Source of the DNA: Lentinus brumalis
Lineage: Eukaryota > Basidiomycota > Agaricomycetes > Polyporales > Polyporaceae
Direction: 5' to 3'
Length of the DNA stretch: 64,000 bases
Assembly (NCBI GenBank): GCA_001792895.1
Contig: MARA01000016.1
Coordinates: 248,001-312,000 of the forward strand
Position 1 is the first letter of the stretch, and each line of letters begins with the position of its first letter. The notes under the pieces were generated by a model that was given only the letters and a program-made list of their open reading frames with translations, was not told the origin of the DNA and did not search any database. A program made the translations under genes and the position numbers. This document shows positions 12,021 to 24,422 of the stretch, in pieces.

Positions 12021-12775
12021 CGGAGCGAACAGACAGCCTTGCTCCCAACCATCGCGCTTCGCCTGCAATATATGCCAGTCAGCCCATACCTTCGCGATGC
12101 CCTTGGGTAGCAACCTGTAGCAACCGCATGGCACATGGTCTACACTCTATCATGTATTAGAGGCTGCCTGCAGATAGATGAGTGGGGCGGTCGAACAGCG
12201 GAGCACTGACGACAGGCTTATGTGATCCAGACGGTAGTTCGCCGCAGTTGAAGAGCTTATATGCAACGTGGAGGCTGAGGAACAAAGGCTACCATCAATG
12301 ATTTCACTCGCGGATTGAGGGCTGCAATATGCTCGAGACTCCGAGTCGAGCTCAGCTCTTTGCGTGATGTCGTGCAAACTCTCCGCGACTCATAATCACA
12401 GGAAAGAGCTGAAAGTGAAGAGTAACAAGATCCATCAGCAGGCGATAAGAGGATGATGACTGAGTGACTGACGGATACAGAGGATCTGGGAGGTCGACGT
12501 ATCTGCCACCGTGCGGTCTAAGTGCTGTCTGTCACTCGATAACAGCCGTTTTGAATCACCAGACAAGTACGTAGTCCGGAAATTCGTTCATCGAACTTCG
12601 TTGGAACTACGTGCACGGCCTACTACCGATCGCGAAGCAGGTTGTCACTGTGATCTGCGGTGGTTATGACGAACTCCAGAAGAAACGCGACTCATATTTG
12701 ACGGTTGGGTTAGCTAATAGAACCTGAAGATTGACCAGGTATTATAAACAAAAAGAGTCGTTACTGCTCCTCTAG
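12021..12775. other. Intergenic, no gene seen
   Basis: About 750 bp between DUF6533-like gene A and the tRNA. Only short, unconvincing open frames are present, and no repeat or RNA structure is recognised. Confidence 0.5.
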
Positions 12776-12873
12776 GGCCTGGCCGGGAATTGAACCCGGG
12801 ACCTCCTCCATACTGGCGTCACCTTGGCGGGTGACCACCCTAAGAAGGAATCATACTACTAGACCACCAGGCC
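12776..12873 (-). tRNA. tRNA-Pro(AGG) with a 27-nt intron
   Basis: Read on the minus strand, the acceptor stem GGCCTGG pairs perfectly with CCAGGCC. The T arm is standard (GGTTCAATTCC within a CCCGG/CCGGG-type stem). The anticodon stem is CCTTC/GGAGG around a loop containing AGG (12841..12839). The 98-nt length fits about 71 nt of tRNA plus an intron of about 27 nt inserted just after position 37, the normal site for nuclear tRNA introns. Box A- and box B-like sequences are present. The overall sequence resembles other eukaryotic tRNA-Pro(AGG) genes. Confidence 0.92.
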
Positions 12874-12991
12874 GTAAATTCGTAGCTCGTAGGAAGGCGT
12901 CGGCGTTACCGACGCGTCAAGGCATGAGCTGACGCGTCCGACGCGCGTCCTCATAGCGTGAAGGCTGCTGTCTCGTCTAACACTTGCCACA

Positions 12992-14781
12992 ATGTCCTCA
13001 CCACAAGCTTCGACGTCTGCGCAAAGTATCGATCAACGCAAGAAAGATGCGCTCAAGGGCTACAGAGAGGTGCGGATTACTAGCATGCGTGTGGGACCCT
13101 GTGCTCACTGTGTGGTACAGAAAATGCGGCAACACGAGAGCAGCAGCCAGAACCTCAAGAACCGTATGTCGCCCACATCAATGCTAATCCGCGTTGCCAT
13201 TGATCCGACGGTTTGTAGTCAGATTTTCGCTGAAGGACCTCGAGAAGGACTTTGAGAAGACGGAAGATGACATCAAGGCCGTGCAGTCAGTCGGACAGAT
13301 CATTGGAGAGGTCATGAAGCAGCTGGATGATGAGAGATGTGCGTGTTCGCGTCCTGGTCATCGTTACTCGGTGTGCTGAAGTGGGCACTTGCGCGGACAG
13401 TCATCGTGAAGGCGTCCTCGGGGCCCCGCTATGTCGTGTCCTACCGCCCGACCCTGCCAGTGGCGAAGCTCAAGATGGGCACACGTGTTAGCTTGGACAT
13501 GACGACCCTCACCATTATGCGCATCCTGCCACGAGAAGTTGACCCGATGGTGTACAAGATGAGCTTGGAAGACCCCGGAGGCGCAACCTTCGCAGGCATT
13601 GGTGGTCTCGGCGAGCAGGTCCGAGAACTGCGTGAGGTACGTACGCCCTCAGTCACTATGCCGTTCAGAGCTGTGCCTTCCGACATCATCCCCAGGGGCC
13701 TGCCCCCTCGGTGGTGCCTGTGGCTAACCCACGGTGTGCAACTGCAGCTATCCCTCAGACTTCGCCAAGTACCCCTACAGTCTGAACGGCATAGATTATC
13801 TTCCAATTGCGAGACTTACTTGCTTCGCAGGTCATCGAGCTCCCGCTGATGAACCCGGAACTATTCGTGCGGGTCGGGATCAAGCCACCAAAGGGTGTCC
13901 TGCTATACGGGCCCCCAGGAACGGGCAAGACGCTCCTTGCGCGTGCCGTCGCCGCAACACTCAACACGAACTTCCTCAAGGTCGTCTCGAGTGCAATCGT
14001 CGACAAGTACATTGGCGAGTCCGCGCGTGTCGTCCGCGAGATGTTCGGCTACGCGCGCGAGCACGAGCCCTGCGTCATCTTCATGGACGAGATCGACGCT
14101 ATTGGTGGCCGGCGCTTCTCCGAGGGCACGAGTGCGGACCGCGAGATCCAACGGACACTCATGGAGGTACGTCCCGGATTTACGTCGTATTTCGAGTGGG
14201 AGGTTGACTTTTGGGATCCTCGTAGCTGCTGAACCAGATGGACGGCTTCGACTCGCTTGGGAAGACGAAGCTGATCATGGCGACGAATCGGCCTGATACT
14301 CTCGACCCCGCACTCCTCCGACCCGGTCGTCTCGACAGGAAGATCGAGATCCCGCTTCCCAACGAGCAAGCACGGTTGGAGATCTTGAAGATCCACTCAC
14401 AGCCCGTGAACAAGAGCGGCGAGATTGACTACGAGGCTATTGTCAAGGTGAGTTGTCTAACTGGGCTGCCTCCAGACACTTGCAACTTACGCATGGGTTT
14501 GCAGCTGTCTGACGGCTTCAACGGCGCTGACCTGCGTAACGTCGTGACCGAGGCTGGCATGTTCGCGATCCGTGACGACCGGTATGTGCGCCGTGTACCA
14601 TTACGCACCTATGTCATACTGAGAGATCATCGATAGAGAATACGTCATCCAGGAAGACCTCACGAAGGCGGCGCGGAAAGTCGGCGAGGCGAAGAAGCAC
14701 GAGAGTAAGTGACCACCTTTTGTGTACCTGGATCTTGTCCTGACGAAGGCTGCTACAGCGAAGTTGGAGTACTCTGCATAG
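12992..14781 (+). CDS. RPT4: 26S proteasome regulatory ATPase Rpt4 (PSMC6)
   Basis: Nine exons: 12992..13069, 13121..13163, 13219..13338, 13401..13636, 13831..14166, 14226..14447, 14505..14581, 14637..14704 and 14759..14781, giving 400 aa. An N-terminal coiled coil (DALKGYRE to VMKQLDDER) and an OB domain ([13 protein letters not shown]) precede the AAA+ domain. Walker A is GPPGTGKT (about 185-192) and Walker B is [10 protein letters not shown]. The second region of homology contains [20 protein letters not shown]. Rpt4 is one of six ATPases in the proteasome base ring that unfold substrates. The sequence follows Rpt4 closely ([16 protein letters not shown]). Intron 4 is 194 nt, longer than the others (51-62 nt). 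Confidence 0.97.
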
Positions 14782-15771
14782 TGCGGATAGATGTCGTCGG
14801 TTGTGTTCTGTATCATACCTTACGCTGTGTAACTCGGACTTCTTTGCATCTCATTTTCAGCCATAGCCTTCCGCATTCCAGGGCAGTACTTCGCAGCAAG
14901 TGCTACCATGCGCAGTAAACATGCATCTGTCCCCTTGACCCGGAGATTCTCGGGTGCTATGACCAACGAAGAAGCGGTCTAGACTATGAGAATGTGGCAC
15001 ATCTTGATCAGTGTGCTTGGTGGTGAGTACAAAACCTTCAGTTGGGGACGCTACATTGACTGCGACAGGTCAGGCGACGGTTGGGGCGAATTCCATCGAC
15101 TCAAAACTCACCTCATCTGGAACTCATCAGATTCTTGGATTCTGCCCTGGGCTGCGATACGGGCCCATGAAGGGTCATATGAAGGGTGCAGTAGGAAACA
15201 TCTCCTTCAACGTGCGACGCAAAGCTTACGCGTGGGTCGTACCAGACTAAGAATGGCGTCGGGTACGAAGCTGAATATGTGAGACCCCCACTGCGAGTGT
15301 CGGTCATGACGGCGAAGCACCTATCTTGGACCACATAGGGCGGGCGCATCACCGTATGTGAGCGAACGTCCCCCGCCTCGTTCCACGCTTATGTGAATGC
15401 TATTGGCAGTCACCTCGTCTGACGTTCGTGTTACTACAGCACCGGAATCAAACCACTGGAAGAAGTCTTCTTGTGGTCGTCCATGAGAGTGGCCTCACCT
15501 GATTCATACCCCTCCGCAGTCCGGAAATCTGGTTCGCTGATACAGAAGTGCACACCTATCACCCAGGCCTCTTCTCTTCTCTTATGGGCGGTCGATGCTG
15601 GGACCATTTTGTATCGCCTGGTGAGAACGGGACTTTGCACCGGAGATTGCGGACGACATTGTTTCTCGTGCGTTTTCACACATGATCCAGGCGCCCAGGC
15701 AGCCTGTGCACTGGCATCGCAGGTTCTCCGCGGTTAATTGCATCCATAGACCGCCTTGGAAGTCCACAAGG
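14782..15771. other. Intergenic, no recognised gene
   Basis: A small open frame at 15011..15250 (79 aa, Gly/Ser-rich, one phase only) is the best candidate, but it lacks a family resemblance or clear introns. I do not call it. Confidence 0.45.
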
Positions 15772-15780
15772 TATATATAA
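15772..15780 (+). promoter_or_regulatory. TATA box of DUF6533-like gene E
   Basis: TATATATAA, about 90 bp upstream of the ATG at 15871. Confidence 0.55.
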
Positions 15781-15870
15781 TGCGGGTCGACTTCTAGCTC
15801 GGAGGGAGGGATCTCTGCAACGTTGCATCTGCCCCTCGTAAACCACCCTCTCGCTTGCGCGCGTCCAAGC

Positions 15871-17595
15871 ATGCCATCCCAACTCATTGCAGTTTCCCCG
15901 TCGCATAGGTTGGTGGCCCTTATCCTGCTGAAGACTACTGCTAATGAGTCACGTACATAGCCAGGACATCGGTTTTGGGATATTCATACCGATCAGTGAG
16001 CCCCCTAGCATTCTGGTATTCACATATCCTCGACTCACGCAATAGCTCTTTGCAGCCTTCGTTGCTTGGGACTACCTGCTCACCTTCGACCGCGAAGTGA
16101 AGTGCTTCTGGTCCGGCAGGTTCACGCCGGCATGCGTCCTCTTCTTCATGACACGGTATTGTAGCCTGGTATTCAACTTCCTCCTTATGGCGAGCCTGCT
16201 CGTCCACGGCGTTTCGGTAAGCACCGCCAAAAATACGCAGGTCGTGGCGCAGCTGACTGATATATCGTATGATATCCGTATCACATTTCTTTGGAAAGGG
16301 CGCAGACGCATTGTCCAGCTCGAACTGTAAATTCGTGAGAGCTATCGCGGGAGTCAGTTACTTCCCGTTCATTCCCTGGGCAGGTGAGCACTAAGAGCGT
16401 TTCAAACATGGTCGGGGTGTTGATGTCGGACAACAGTTCTCTCCGGGATGCGGGCGTATGCTCTAAGCCGCAGCCTATTCCTCTCGGTAGTGATATGTCT
16501 CCTCTCGCTCGTACCGTTCGCCATACACTTCGTAGGCCCCGTATGCACTGCTCTTCTTGCACCGTCAGCTGACACTTTCTGGATTTCAGGGACTATTCTT
16601 GCGAGGCACTGCGGGGGTCTTCGTACCCATACCCCAGTGCGCAGATAAGACGTCTACCTCCATCGCCTTGTGAGTCCTTGAAGCACGTTTCAGTGATAGA
16701 TTCCTGATGTAGGACTATAGGCGTACGTGAGACCTGGTCTTGTGTGACAATGTGTGTGAGTGCTTGCTGATGCCGGCCCAGTTCTCACCATCTCCCGTGC
16801 GGCTGCAATCCTCGGGGACTTCCTGCTTGTCGTCATCACGGCTCGTTCGATTTGGAGACGCCCGTTACGAGAGCGGTTTGCGGACCTTAAGCGGGTGTCT
16901 TTCGCGCGCGTGCTACTATGGAATGGTCAGTTCTGACATAATCATACTGCCTACGTGTGCGAGTATTCACGTTGACATCTCTGTAGGGATGATATACTTC
17001 GTGTTAGTCAGATATTCACGTCGATGGCGACCCAAGGGAATCTCTTGAACTCACTGGACTCCGCATCTGCAGCGTCGTCCTCGTTTGGAACGCAGTCGAC
17101 CTCACGCTTGCCCTCACATCCGTGAGCTCCCTGTGTAGTGTGTGCAGGGCAATCCTACTGACTACTGTCGTGCAGATAGAGAGCCAAGATAACACCGATC
17201 TGACTGTCTTCATATCACCGTACGTTATAAGGCATCCCGTGCGACCGTAACTAACGGACGCCCTCCTCTCCAGCGTCACCGTCGTGCTCATTTCGCGCTT
17301 CCTGCTGGACCTCCGCGAAGCGAGCCAACGGCGAGTGAGGGTGTACTCGGACACGGACGACACGCTCCGCTTGTCTACACATCTGGACAGCGGTTCCTCA
17401 CTTTCAGCTGCAGTAGTGGAGTCCTTCGGCCCGACAATCTTGCCGGAGGCCGACGCACGGGAGGCAGTGCGGGAAGTGCGAGGAATCCGGCTGCAACCAC
17501 TGGGAGTGATGGCGGGGAGGCAAAGGGCGCGCAGTAGTGCAAGCGGTCCGAGGTATACGATCACGACGTCAGAAACATCTACACTGGGAGCGTAA
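15871..17595 (+). CDS. DUF6533-like seven-helix membrane protein, gene E
   Basis: Exons are 15871..15908, 15961..15995, 16056..16216, 16253..16266 (tentative), 16319..16383, 16437..16531, 16590..16669, 16721..16722, 16782..16925, 16987..17002, 17073..17121, 17176..17219 and 17274..17595, about 354 aa. Exon 8 is the 2-nt exon GC. The place of the first microexon needs 2 mod 3 nucleotides; no AG|NN|GT exists there, but a 14-nt exon (CTGACTGATATATC) with GT-AG flanks fits. Its upstream intron would be only 36 nt, so this exon is the weak point. The signature is WDYLLTFDREVKCFW and the last helix is VLISRFLLDLREA. The tail is acidic, then Arg-rich. Exon sizes match gene C more closely than gene A. 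Confidence 0.78.
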
Positions 17596-18112
17596 CTTTT
17601 GTAAGATTGAAGCTTCCGATACGAATGACGATAGACAGTACCACAGCAGCGAGCTTCTCGAGGTGCGAGTCGTAGCACGCACACTTGCTGCCTCTTCGTA
17701 TTGCCCGTCGGATACGTATGCTTCGGGACCCCACCGGCACGGCTGTGATGTGCACGGGAGGCATCGTACTTCGTAAGCTGGAGCGAGCGGAGTCGGTATA
17801 CAGCTTCCAATGACTGTCGGGCCCCACGGGTCTCATCTGGTAGTACGAGGGGAGCTCGTCTTCTAGGCTCGTGGTGTCAGCCTCTCGTGACGCATACCCT
17901 TGTAGACCTGCGGAACGAGCGACTGGCGACAAGACTGTCGGCGAGGAGGAGATGATGCCAGGTGGTCTGAGCCACGGCACACCCGATAAGTACACGATAC
18001 GGAAGGTAGTTGCATCTTTCTCAAGCGACGCAGGCAAGTGTGCCACAAGTCGTACTGCGAGGGTGAGTATATTGAATCTGTCGGTGCTGCGCCCCCTGTA
18101 GGACCTTCTCAT
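17579..18112 (-). CDS. Possible orphan protein, 177 aa
   Basis: A single open frame overlaps the tail of gene E by 17 nt on the opposite strand. A TATATA box at 18203..18197 lies 85-91 bp upstream of the ATG, the same spacing as the TATA boxes of several real genes here. The protein is Arg/Ser-rich with no hydrophobic helix or motif I recognise, and no intron is evident. It could be a chance frame. Confidence 0.25.
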   Translation of the reverse strand: MRRSYRGRSTDRFNILTLAVRLVAHLPASLEKDATTFRIVYLSGVPWLRPPGIISSSPTVLSPVARSAGLQGYASREADTTSLEDELPSYYQMRPVGPDSHWKLYTDSARSSLRSTMPPVHITAVPVGSRSIRIRRAIRRGSKCACYDSHLEKLAAVVLSIVIRIGSFNLTKVTLPV

Positions 18113-18203
18113 GTCGCCCAGAAATAACGTCTGCGTCCCTTGGCTGCCCTGACTCTTCAGGGACCGTCAGAGATCGGACCTGGTTGCGCAGCGTTGTATA
18201 TAT

Positions 18204-18872
18204 CGCCGCAATACGTCGAAAATGTTGGGAGCGAGTCCTCCTACCTGACCTAGAATTCATGTAAGTACAAAACCTTGACGAGCAGTTGTCACTGATACTC
18301 TAGTCTAACGTGATTAGAGTCAAGTATCGTTGCGAACATCCACGTACGGATTAAGGCATCATGAGTGGTTAAAGAGTCTACACGAAGGAAAGCGTCAAGC
18401 GCCCGCTCTCGCAAGTTGTCCAGCTACCACTTCTGTAGTGTGACTTCACCTTCACGCAGTTAGGCGCAGCTCTGACCTGGACCTCTTCGTACCATCCGGG
18501 TCTGATTCAGCCTACTCCAGCCTCCGTTCTGCGGGCGGTCGGGTATGACGTGAGACTTCAAGGTCTCGCGCTATGCGTGCCGCGCGTGTGCATCCAAATT
18601 GACAGTGAACATCCGACACACCTCCTCCAGCCTCCTCCTCATCCAGATCGTTTCTCGCAGTTCCGCTTACGTGAACGGCGCGTCGGCGCCGAAGTCGTCG
18701 TCCCCGACCGCAGTCGATTGTCGGGTAAATCTGATGCGGGATGGGTACCCGAACGACCGGGACAGTGCTAACATCCATGTCCCTCCCGTTGCAGCTTTAA
18801 ACGTCAACATCTCGCAGCACTGAACTGACCCCTCGAAGTCTTTCTGGCCACCGTCCGAATACGCTACACGAC
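18204..18872. other. Intergenic, no gene seen
   Basis: About 670 bp upstream of acyltransferase 1. There are only short overlapping frames on both strands, with no TATA box or repeat. Confidence 0.45.
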
Positions 18873-20596
18873 ATGACGGACACGGAGGAAATACAGGAGA
18901 AAGCAGTGGAGCAGCAGGACGCGTCGACGTTGGGGAGAGTCTTACGGAAAGCAGGTAAGTTTCCTTCTTGACTCGTTTGCATAAGTCGCTGCGGGGGAAA
19001 GCGATACAATCTACCTTCAGGCTTCGATAGTCCGGTGCAGACGGCGCCATGTGGCTTTCCAAAGCGCATGGTTAGTGCCCTGGCACTTGCCGCGGCCATT
19101 TGCCATCTGTCATTTGCCTAACCGTCCTACCCGATGTGCAAGAGGGCTTGGAAATTCGTCTCTTCGATGCACTGATCCTCAGCCTCCCATCCTGGTGCTG
19201 TTCCGGTTCTTGTGGTCACTTGAACTGAGCAGTGACTGACCCCTATCTCTCAGGACGGTTCGAACATTACTTCAACGCACGGAGCCGTTTGAACCTCACC
19301 GGATATGTTACCGTCTGCGCGCGGTACGCACACACATCTGGAGACCCTCTCACCAAGCCCCTACTCTTCGCCGCCCTCGAAGATGTCATTCGCAAGAACG
19401 TCGCCTTGGCTGCGCGCTTTTCACCTGGGTCTCCCGAGGGAGTATGGGTTGCGCTGCCCCTCGTGGACTTGAACCGGGTCGTCAAACTCGTGGACCAGGA
19501 CAGCGCTTCCCTACCGACCCTGCTGGAGGGCCTTTTTGCTCAGCAGTTGGAGTTCTCGGAGGATATGCCACTGTGGAGACTCGTCGTTCTGCGCGACGGG
19601 ATGGTAGTCTTTGCGTATGACCATACGCTGGGTGATGGGCAGAGTGGCTTGGCGTTCCATCACAACCTGCTCGCGTCTCTCAGAAACATTCATGACCCAC
19701 CGTCCGACCACTCCGGCGTGGTCTCTTCGCTGCCCGAAGATGCTGTACTCACCCCGGCCCTCGAAGACGCCACAGACGTGACTGTGCCGTTTCCCATGCT
19801 TGTACGCGTGCTTTCCAAGATGCTGTTCCCTTTCCTGGATCGTAAGAAGGGAAAGGCATGGGCCGGATATCCTGTTCAGGACCCTCCAACCCTGGTCACG
19901 ACTGTCCGCCTCTTGGAGTATACCCCCGAACAGGCCTCGACCCTCATCAAGCTTTCTCGGGATCACAAGGCCACCCTCACATCGACTATGCACACCCTCG
20001 CAATCATCGTCCTCTCGCGGCTCCTCGATGCGCAGCCCGCGAACAAGAAGTTTCAGTACGTCCACTCATCCATTCCGATGTCGCTCCGGCGCATCACAGG
20101 GACCCCGTCATCGGCCATCTGCAACCAAGTTTCCGCCCTGTCCACCTATCACTCCCTCTTCCGCCCCGCGCCCTCCACCATCAGCAAGGACACATTCCCG
20201 TGGGACAGCGCGTCCACTCTTACCGCGGCGTTGAGGCGCGAGCTCCCACACTCTCCGCGCGTAGTCGGCCTGTTCAAGTTCGTGTCTGGCAAATACGACG
20301 AGTACTGCTTGGGGATGCTCGGGAAGAAGCGTGGCTCTGCGTTCGAACTATCCAATCTGGGGGCGTTCTCCGAACCCCCTGCGAAGGAAGGCGAAGAGAC
20401 TCGATGGCGTATTCAAGAGATGTTCTTCGTGCAGTCGGACGCGACCATTGGGGCGGCGCTGAAGGTGAACCCGGTAGGAACAGCTGCTGGCGGGTTGGGT
20501 GTCTCGGTCACCTGGGGAAAGGGTGCGGTGGATGACGAGCTGGCGGAGGAATTTGTCAAGGCGTTCGACGAGGGGTTGAGAACGCTCGCGCAGTAG
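18873..20596 (+). CDS. Alcohol-acetyltransferase-like CoA-dependent acyltransferase, copy 1
   Basis: The secure part is the large exon 19254..20596 (1343 nt), which starts after CTCTCAG with GRFEHYFNARSR. Upstream exons 18873..18954 and 19021..19070 join well to each other but leave the frame one base out. A 13-nt exon at 19145..19157 would fix this and give about 495 aa, but it is tentative. The active-site motif HxxxDG appears as DHTLGDGQSG, as in the AATase/condensation superfamily, and the C-terminus has VTWGKGAVDDELAEEF. These enzymes typically move an acyl group from CoA to an alcohol or amine; the substrate here is unknown. It is a paralogue of the gene at 25146-26777, with a main exon of identical length. 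No signal peptide is seen. Confidence 0.75.
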
Positions 20597-22626
20597 TTTC
20601 GGCTCATGTGGATTTCGGCTCATGTGGATATCACAGGTACGCTGTATCATCCCCACTTCGATCACGAATACTTGACTGAACCGTTGGTCGCCCGCAGTAC
20701 ACTATTTTGACGGTCTAATTGTTGATGTGTTCACGCTCCATGCCGTGAGCAAGAGATTTCTGGTCATGTTTCTACGGCCCATCTTCGTTCGGCATTCGTG
20801 CAGGCATCTGTTTGATGGCGCAATGCAAGAACTCGTTCGATGTGACATAGTCGAGGTGTCGTGTAGTCCTGTAGCGAACCTGGTGTGTTCCCTTACATCT
20901 TGGAATCCCCGTTGACTCTATGCTGACGCCGCGAATCTCAAGTATCTCTTCCGTCTACAAGTCATAGGCGACATCTGTCCGAACCTTTCATGCGCTATCC
21001 AGACTGACGCAAATCCCGAACAAGGCAACATGAGAGCCTTTGCACTGAGTAGATGTCCGACGAGCAAGACTTCAGCCGTAAGACGCAATCGGTGCCTCGT
21101 CAGAGCGACCACTTGGCATGACACCCCTCCTAAATAGTTCAATCGACGATCTCTCCTCGAGAAGAAGCTCTGGAATGGTATGTTCTACTCGCGATTCCGT
21201 CGGTACGAGCTCACGCAACGAGTCAGCGTTACCCTCAGAGCAAGGCGTGATTTGGATCTGATGCAACTCATACTTTGTGTCAGCGGGGTGGTGAGCTCGC
21301 CGTCTACCTGCTCCCGTGCGCTGCACAGTGCATTGTCGATGGTCGCTGACGAATCTTCTTACGATCCTAGGCTCAACATGGACGATAGTCGCTGCACCTC
21401 GCCAGGGCATTAGAACCTATTGCCGCCACCATTGATCCAGACATGGTCTATGCAGATGAAGCAAAGGATGTCTGTCGTTCAGCTCCCGTCATCGCACAGT
21501 GAGGTTAAAGTTGACGTTCGCGAGCATGCGCTGATGCAAGATATGGGCTGCCACCCGATGTGCCGCTGGGCAATACACTGCAGGCCCCATTGCTACGGGT
21601 TGTAGATCGACATTCACCACACGATGGCGGTTCTTTCAACTCAGTGTTTCTCACGAGGCGAACTCATCCCCTTCGTCCGCGAGAGAGTTTCACGGAGCTT
21701 CTGACATCTTCGCTATCCCTGATAAACCTGATCATTCGTGTGGCATAGATTGTGAGAACGCTTCGTCGAAGGGCTACTCGCGTCCTCGTAGGATGACGCG
21801 GGTTTAGGCCACATGCCACGGTGGCTGGCGTCTGCTGCTGCTATGTAGCGGTAACGTGCGTTCTTACTGTTGCTCAAGACCACTTCTTCAGAAAACCGTA
21901 AATCAAATCTCTCCACAAGTATGCTCTGGGCAGGAACATTGACATGTGGAGGACGGTGCACGGACGTGCGGGAGCAGGTGCTTGTCTCCGCCTGCAGTGA
22001 CCCGACGCTAAGCAAATTCTTCTTGCGGAATTCGCGAGCCTCGTGTACCTGACTCACGCTACAAATCCTCTCGTTCCGACCCTCCGACTCCCTCCGACAA
22101 CATGATCGTCGTGATCATTGTCATGCCGGCACTAGCCAGCGGCGCATATCAGTCTTACTAGCGGCATTTAGACTCCGGTGCTCTCGGATCCAGTGAATAA
22201 TACTTATGTCCGTCCCCCTTCAGCAGCCTTCAACAGCCTGAGACCCTGAACAGACCCGTCCAATCGTCTGCCTACGGGAGACAAGCGGTGAGTGTGTGTT
22301 CGTTACATGGTACTTATAATTGTTGCTCACCATGAGGCTCCCCCTTCCAACTGGCCATTTCGAATCCAGGGTCGGTGGCAGGTGCTCGTTCTCATAAGAG
22401 GTCAGCTTACGGCAGGCCCGTACGTCTCTTCTCAGCTTTACTCGGGCTGATTCACTATCCAGCTCAGGCTACTTAGCTGCTTGTATGGTCCGGTTTCTAG
22501 TCCACTCTAGACACCAGATCGGAAGCCTGCTTGACGCCGTCTCTTGGCCGTCTCAGCCTAGTGCTAGCTAGTGCTACATAGTGTAGCCGCCGGACTGTCG
22601 AGACAACTCCGAACCGGACGTTCGCG
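20597..22626. other. 2-kb intergenic stretch, no gene seen
   Basis: This lies between acyltransferase 1 and DUF6533-like gene C. Frames are short on both strands, with no splice-consistent chain and no match to the DUF6533-like exon pattern. It may hold decayed sequence from the module duplication, but I could not show that. Confidence 0.5.
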
Positions 22627-22632
22627 TATAAA
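22627..22632 (+). promoter_or_regulatory. TATA box of DUF6533-like gene C
   Basis: TATAAA, 48-53 bp upstream of the ATG at 22680. Confidence 0.55.
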
Positions 22633-22679
22633 GCGCGTACTTGCGGATCCTCGACGTCGGGATCCCTATCTTCATCGCC

Positions 22680-24422
22680 ATGTCCTCCCAAGCAGCCGCG
22701 CACGTTGCAGCGGTGCAGTCTCAGTGCGTTCTCGAGGCGTCAACGGATTCGGATAGAGCACTTATCTGCTCTTGCAGGTACACAAGCCATCTCTGCATCG
22801 CGGGATCCTCGGGTATGTGGCAATGCCATGGTAGATCTCGGTGCATTGGACAGCTGACTCCGAGCAGTGTTCTTGATGTACGACTATGTCATCACTTTCG
22901 GTGAAGAAGTAGAGCTGTTCTGGACGAACAGGCTCACCGGGGCGACGGTCCTGTTCTTTGCCAACCGGTACATCTCGTTGTTGTTCGACATCATGGGCTT
23001 GGTGGAACCGTTTGGGAGATTCTCTGACCAGGTGCGTCCCGTCAGACGGTATCAGACCGCACGAGCTCTAACTTGCCGCCAGAGGTCAGTGGATGTGATG
23101 TCTTTGACCATACCCCAGGGTAGCTTATGCCGAACAGCTGTCCACGCTTCGTCAAAGCATTGGCGGGTGTCTCGTACTCTCAGTATATCATATGGGCCTG
23201 TGAGTGAATGGGACATGTCCTCCTCAATTTCTGTCCCAAAGACTGACACTTCATATCAGCTTTCTCTGGGCTGCGAGCGTACGCACTGAGTAGGCAGAAG
23301 ATACTATCGGCATTCGTGTTCCTCCTTCTCCTCGTGCCGGCAGGAATCAACTATGTTCGTGCGTGATTTCGGCTCCGACACGACATTGCTAATGGGTCCA
23401 ACTTTGTTCAGGCTCAGTTCTCCTTTGGGTTGAGCGGAGTCAACAGTTCGCTCTTCGGGTGTATCTCCGTAACGCAGCTGACCTCTGCGCTTGCAAGGAA
23501 GTACGTGCTTGACTCTTCATCGGCTTCACGCCGCTCACCTTATCTCCACACAGATGTATGTGACAGCCATCTTCGTAATCACGGCGGAGTGCTGAATAGC
23601 TTGCCCAATTGGCAGTGGTGATAGCGTCTCGAACATGCATCATCACGGCCGACGCGATCCTTGTCGTCATAACCGTCGTGACGCTCGCGAAGAGAGGGGT
23701 CATGTCGACTTTGACGACTCATTCCCGCTGGACACTGTCGAGTGTCCTACTCCGTGATGGTGCGTCGACTATGCCATGCTCATCGCCGTGGATCGAGCAC
23801 TACTTACTGTGTGTCCAGGAGTAATGTACTTCTTGTACGCCGCTGTCTGCTCACACCACTGTTCTTACCTGACGATCCGGCGGTACAATCAGTGTCTTGA
23901 TGACCCTCAACGTCCTCCATATGGCCTTCACGCTGTCCACGGTAGGGTGCCCGTCTAGTCGCGTCATTCACGTACTCATCTCCGCCCGTAGGTCTTCAGT
24001 GACACACTAAGCCTCATCAGCTTGTTCAGCAACCAGTGCGTGTTCCCTTCTCAGCACATAATGTACCGCATCTCATGCTGCGCAGGGTCGAGGCTGTACT
24101 CGTCTCGCACTTCCTCCTCGACCTCCAAGCTGCCAACCGGCGCACGCTCAAGCTGAGCCGCGACGACCCGCTGAACTTCACCACTACATGGACGGACAGC
24201 GGCGGAAACGGCTCACTCAACTTTGCGCGAGTCATCGGCTCGCTTGGGTCGTCGATTGCCCCGAGCAGCTCGGAGGGAGACACGGATACCATGTACGAGG
24301 ACTATGTGCCCTCTGAGGAGTTCGAGCTCAAGACACCTGTTCGCGAGACTGTGGATGCGGAACAACAGCCTTGGCGATGCGAAGCCGAGGCGTTGGCCGT
24401 TCGACATGAGTCCGAGCCATAG
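22680..24422 (+). CDS. DUF6533-like seven-helix membrane protein, gene C
   Basis: Exons are 22680..22723, 22778..22812, 22868..23031, 23083..23084, 23138..23199, 23260..23354, 23412..23500, 23554..23555, 23616..23759, 23819..23834, 23893..23941, 23992..24035 and 24086..24422, giving 360 aa. The two 2-nt exons are AG (23083) and AT (23554). Each sits between a textbook acceptor and donor, with flanking introns of 51-60 nt. The signature is YDYVITFGEEVELFW with FFANRYISL. Seven hydrophobic stretches end at VLVSHFLLDLQAA, followed by a tail of about 95 residues rich in Ser/Asp/Glu. The donor of intron 6 is GTTCGT, which is unusual. It precedes acyltransferase 2 as gene E precedes acyltransferase 1. 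Confidence 0.88.
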
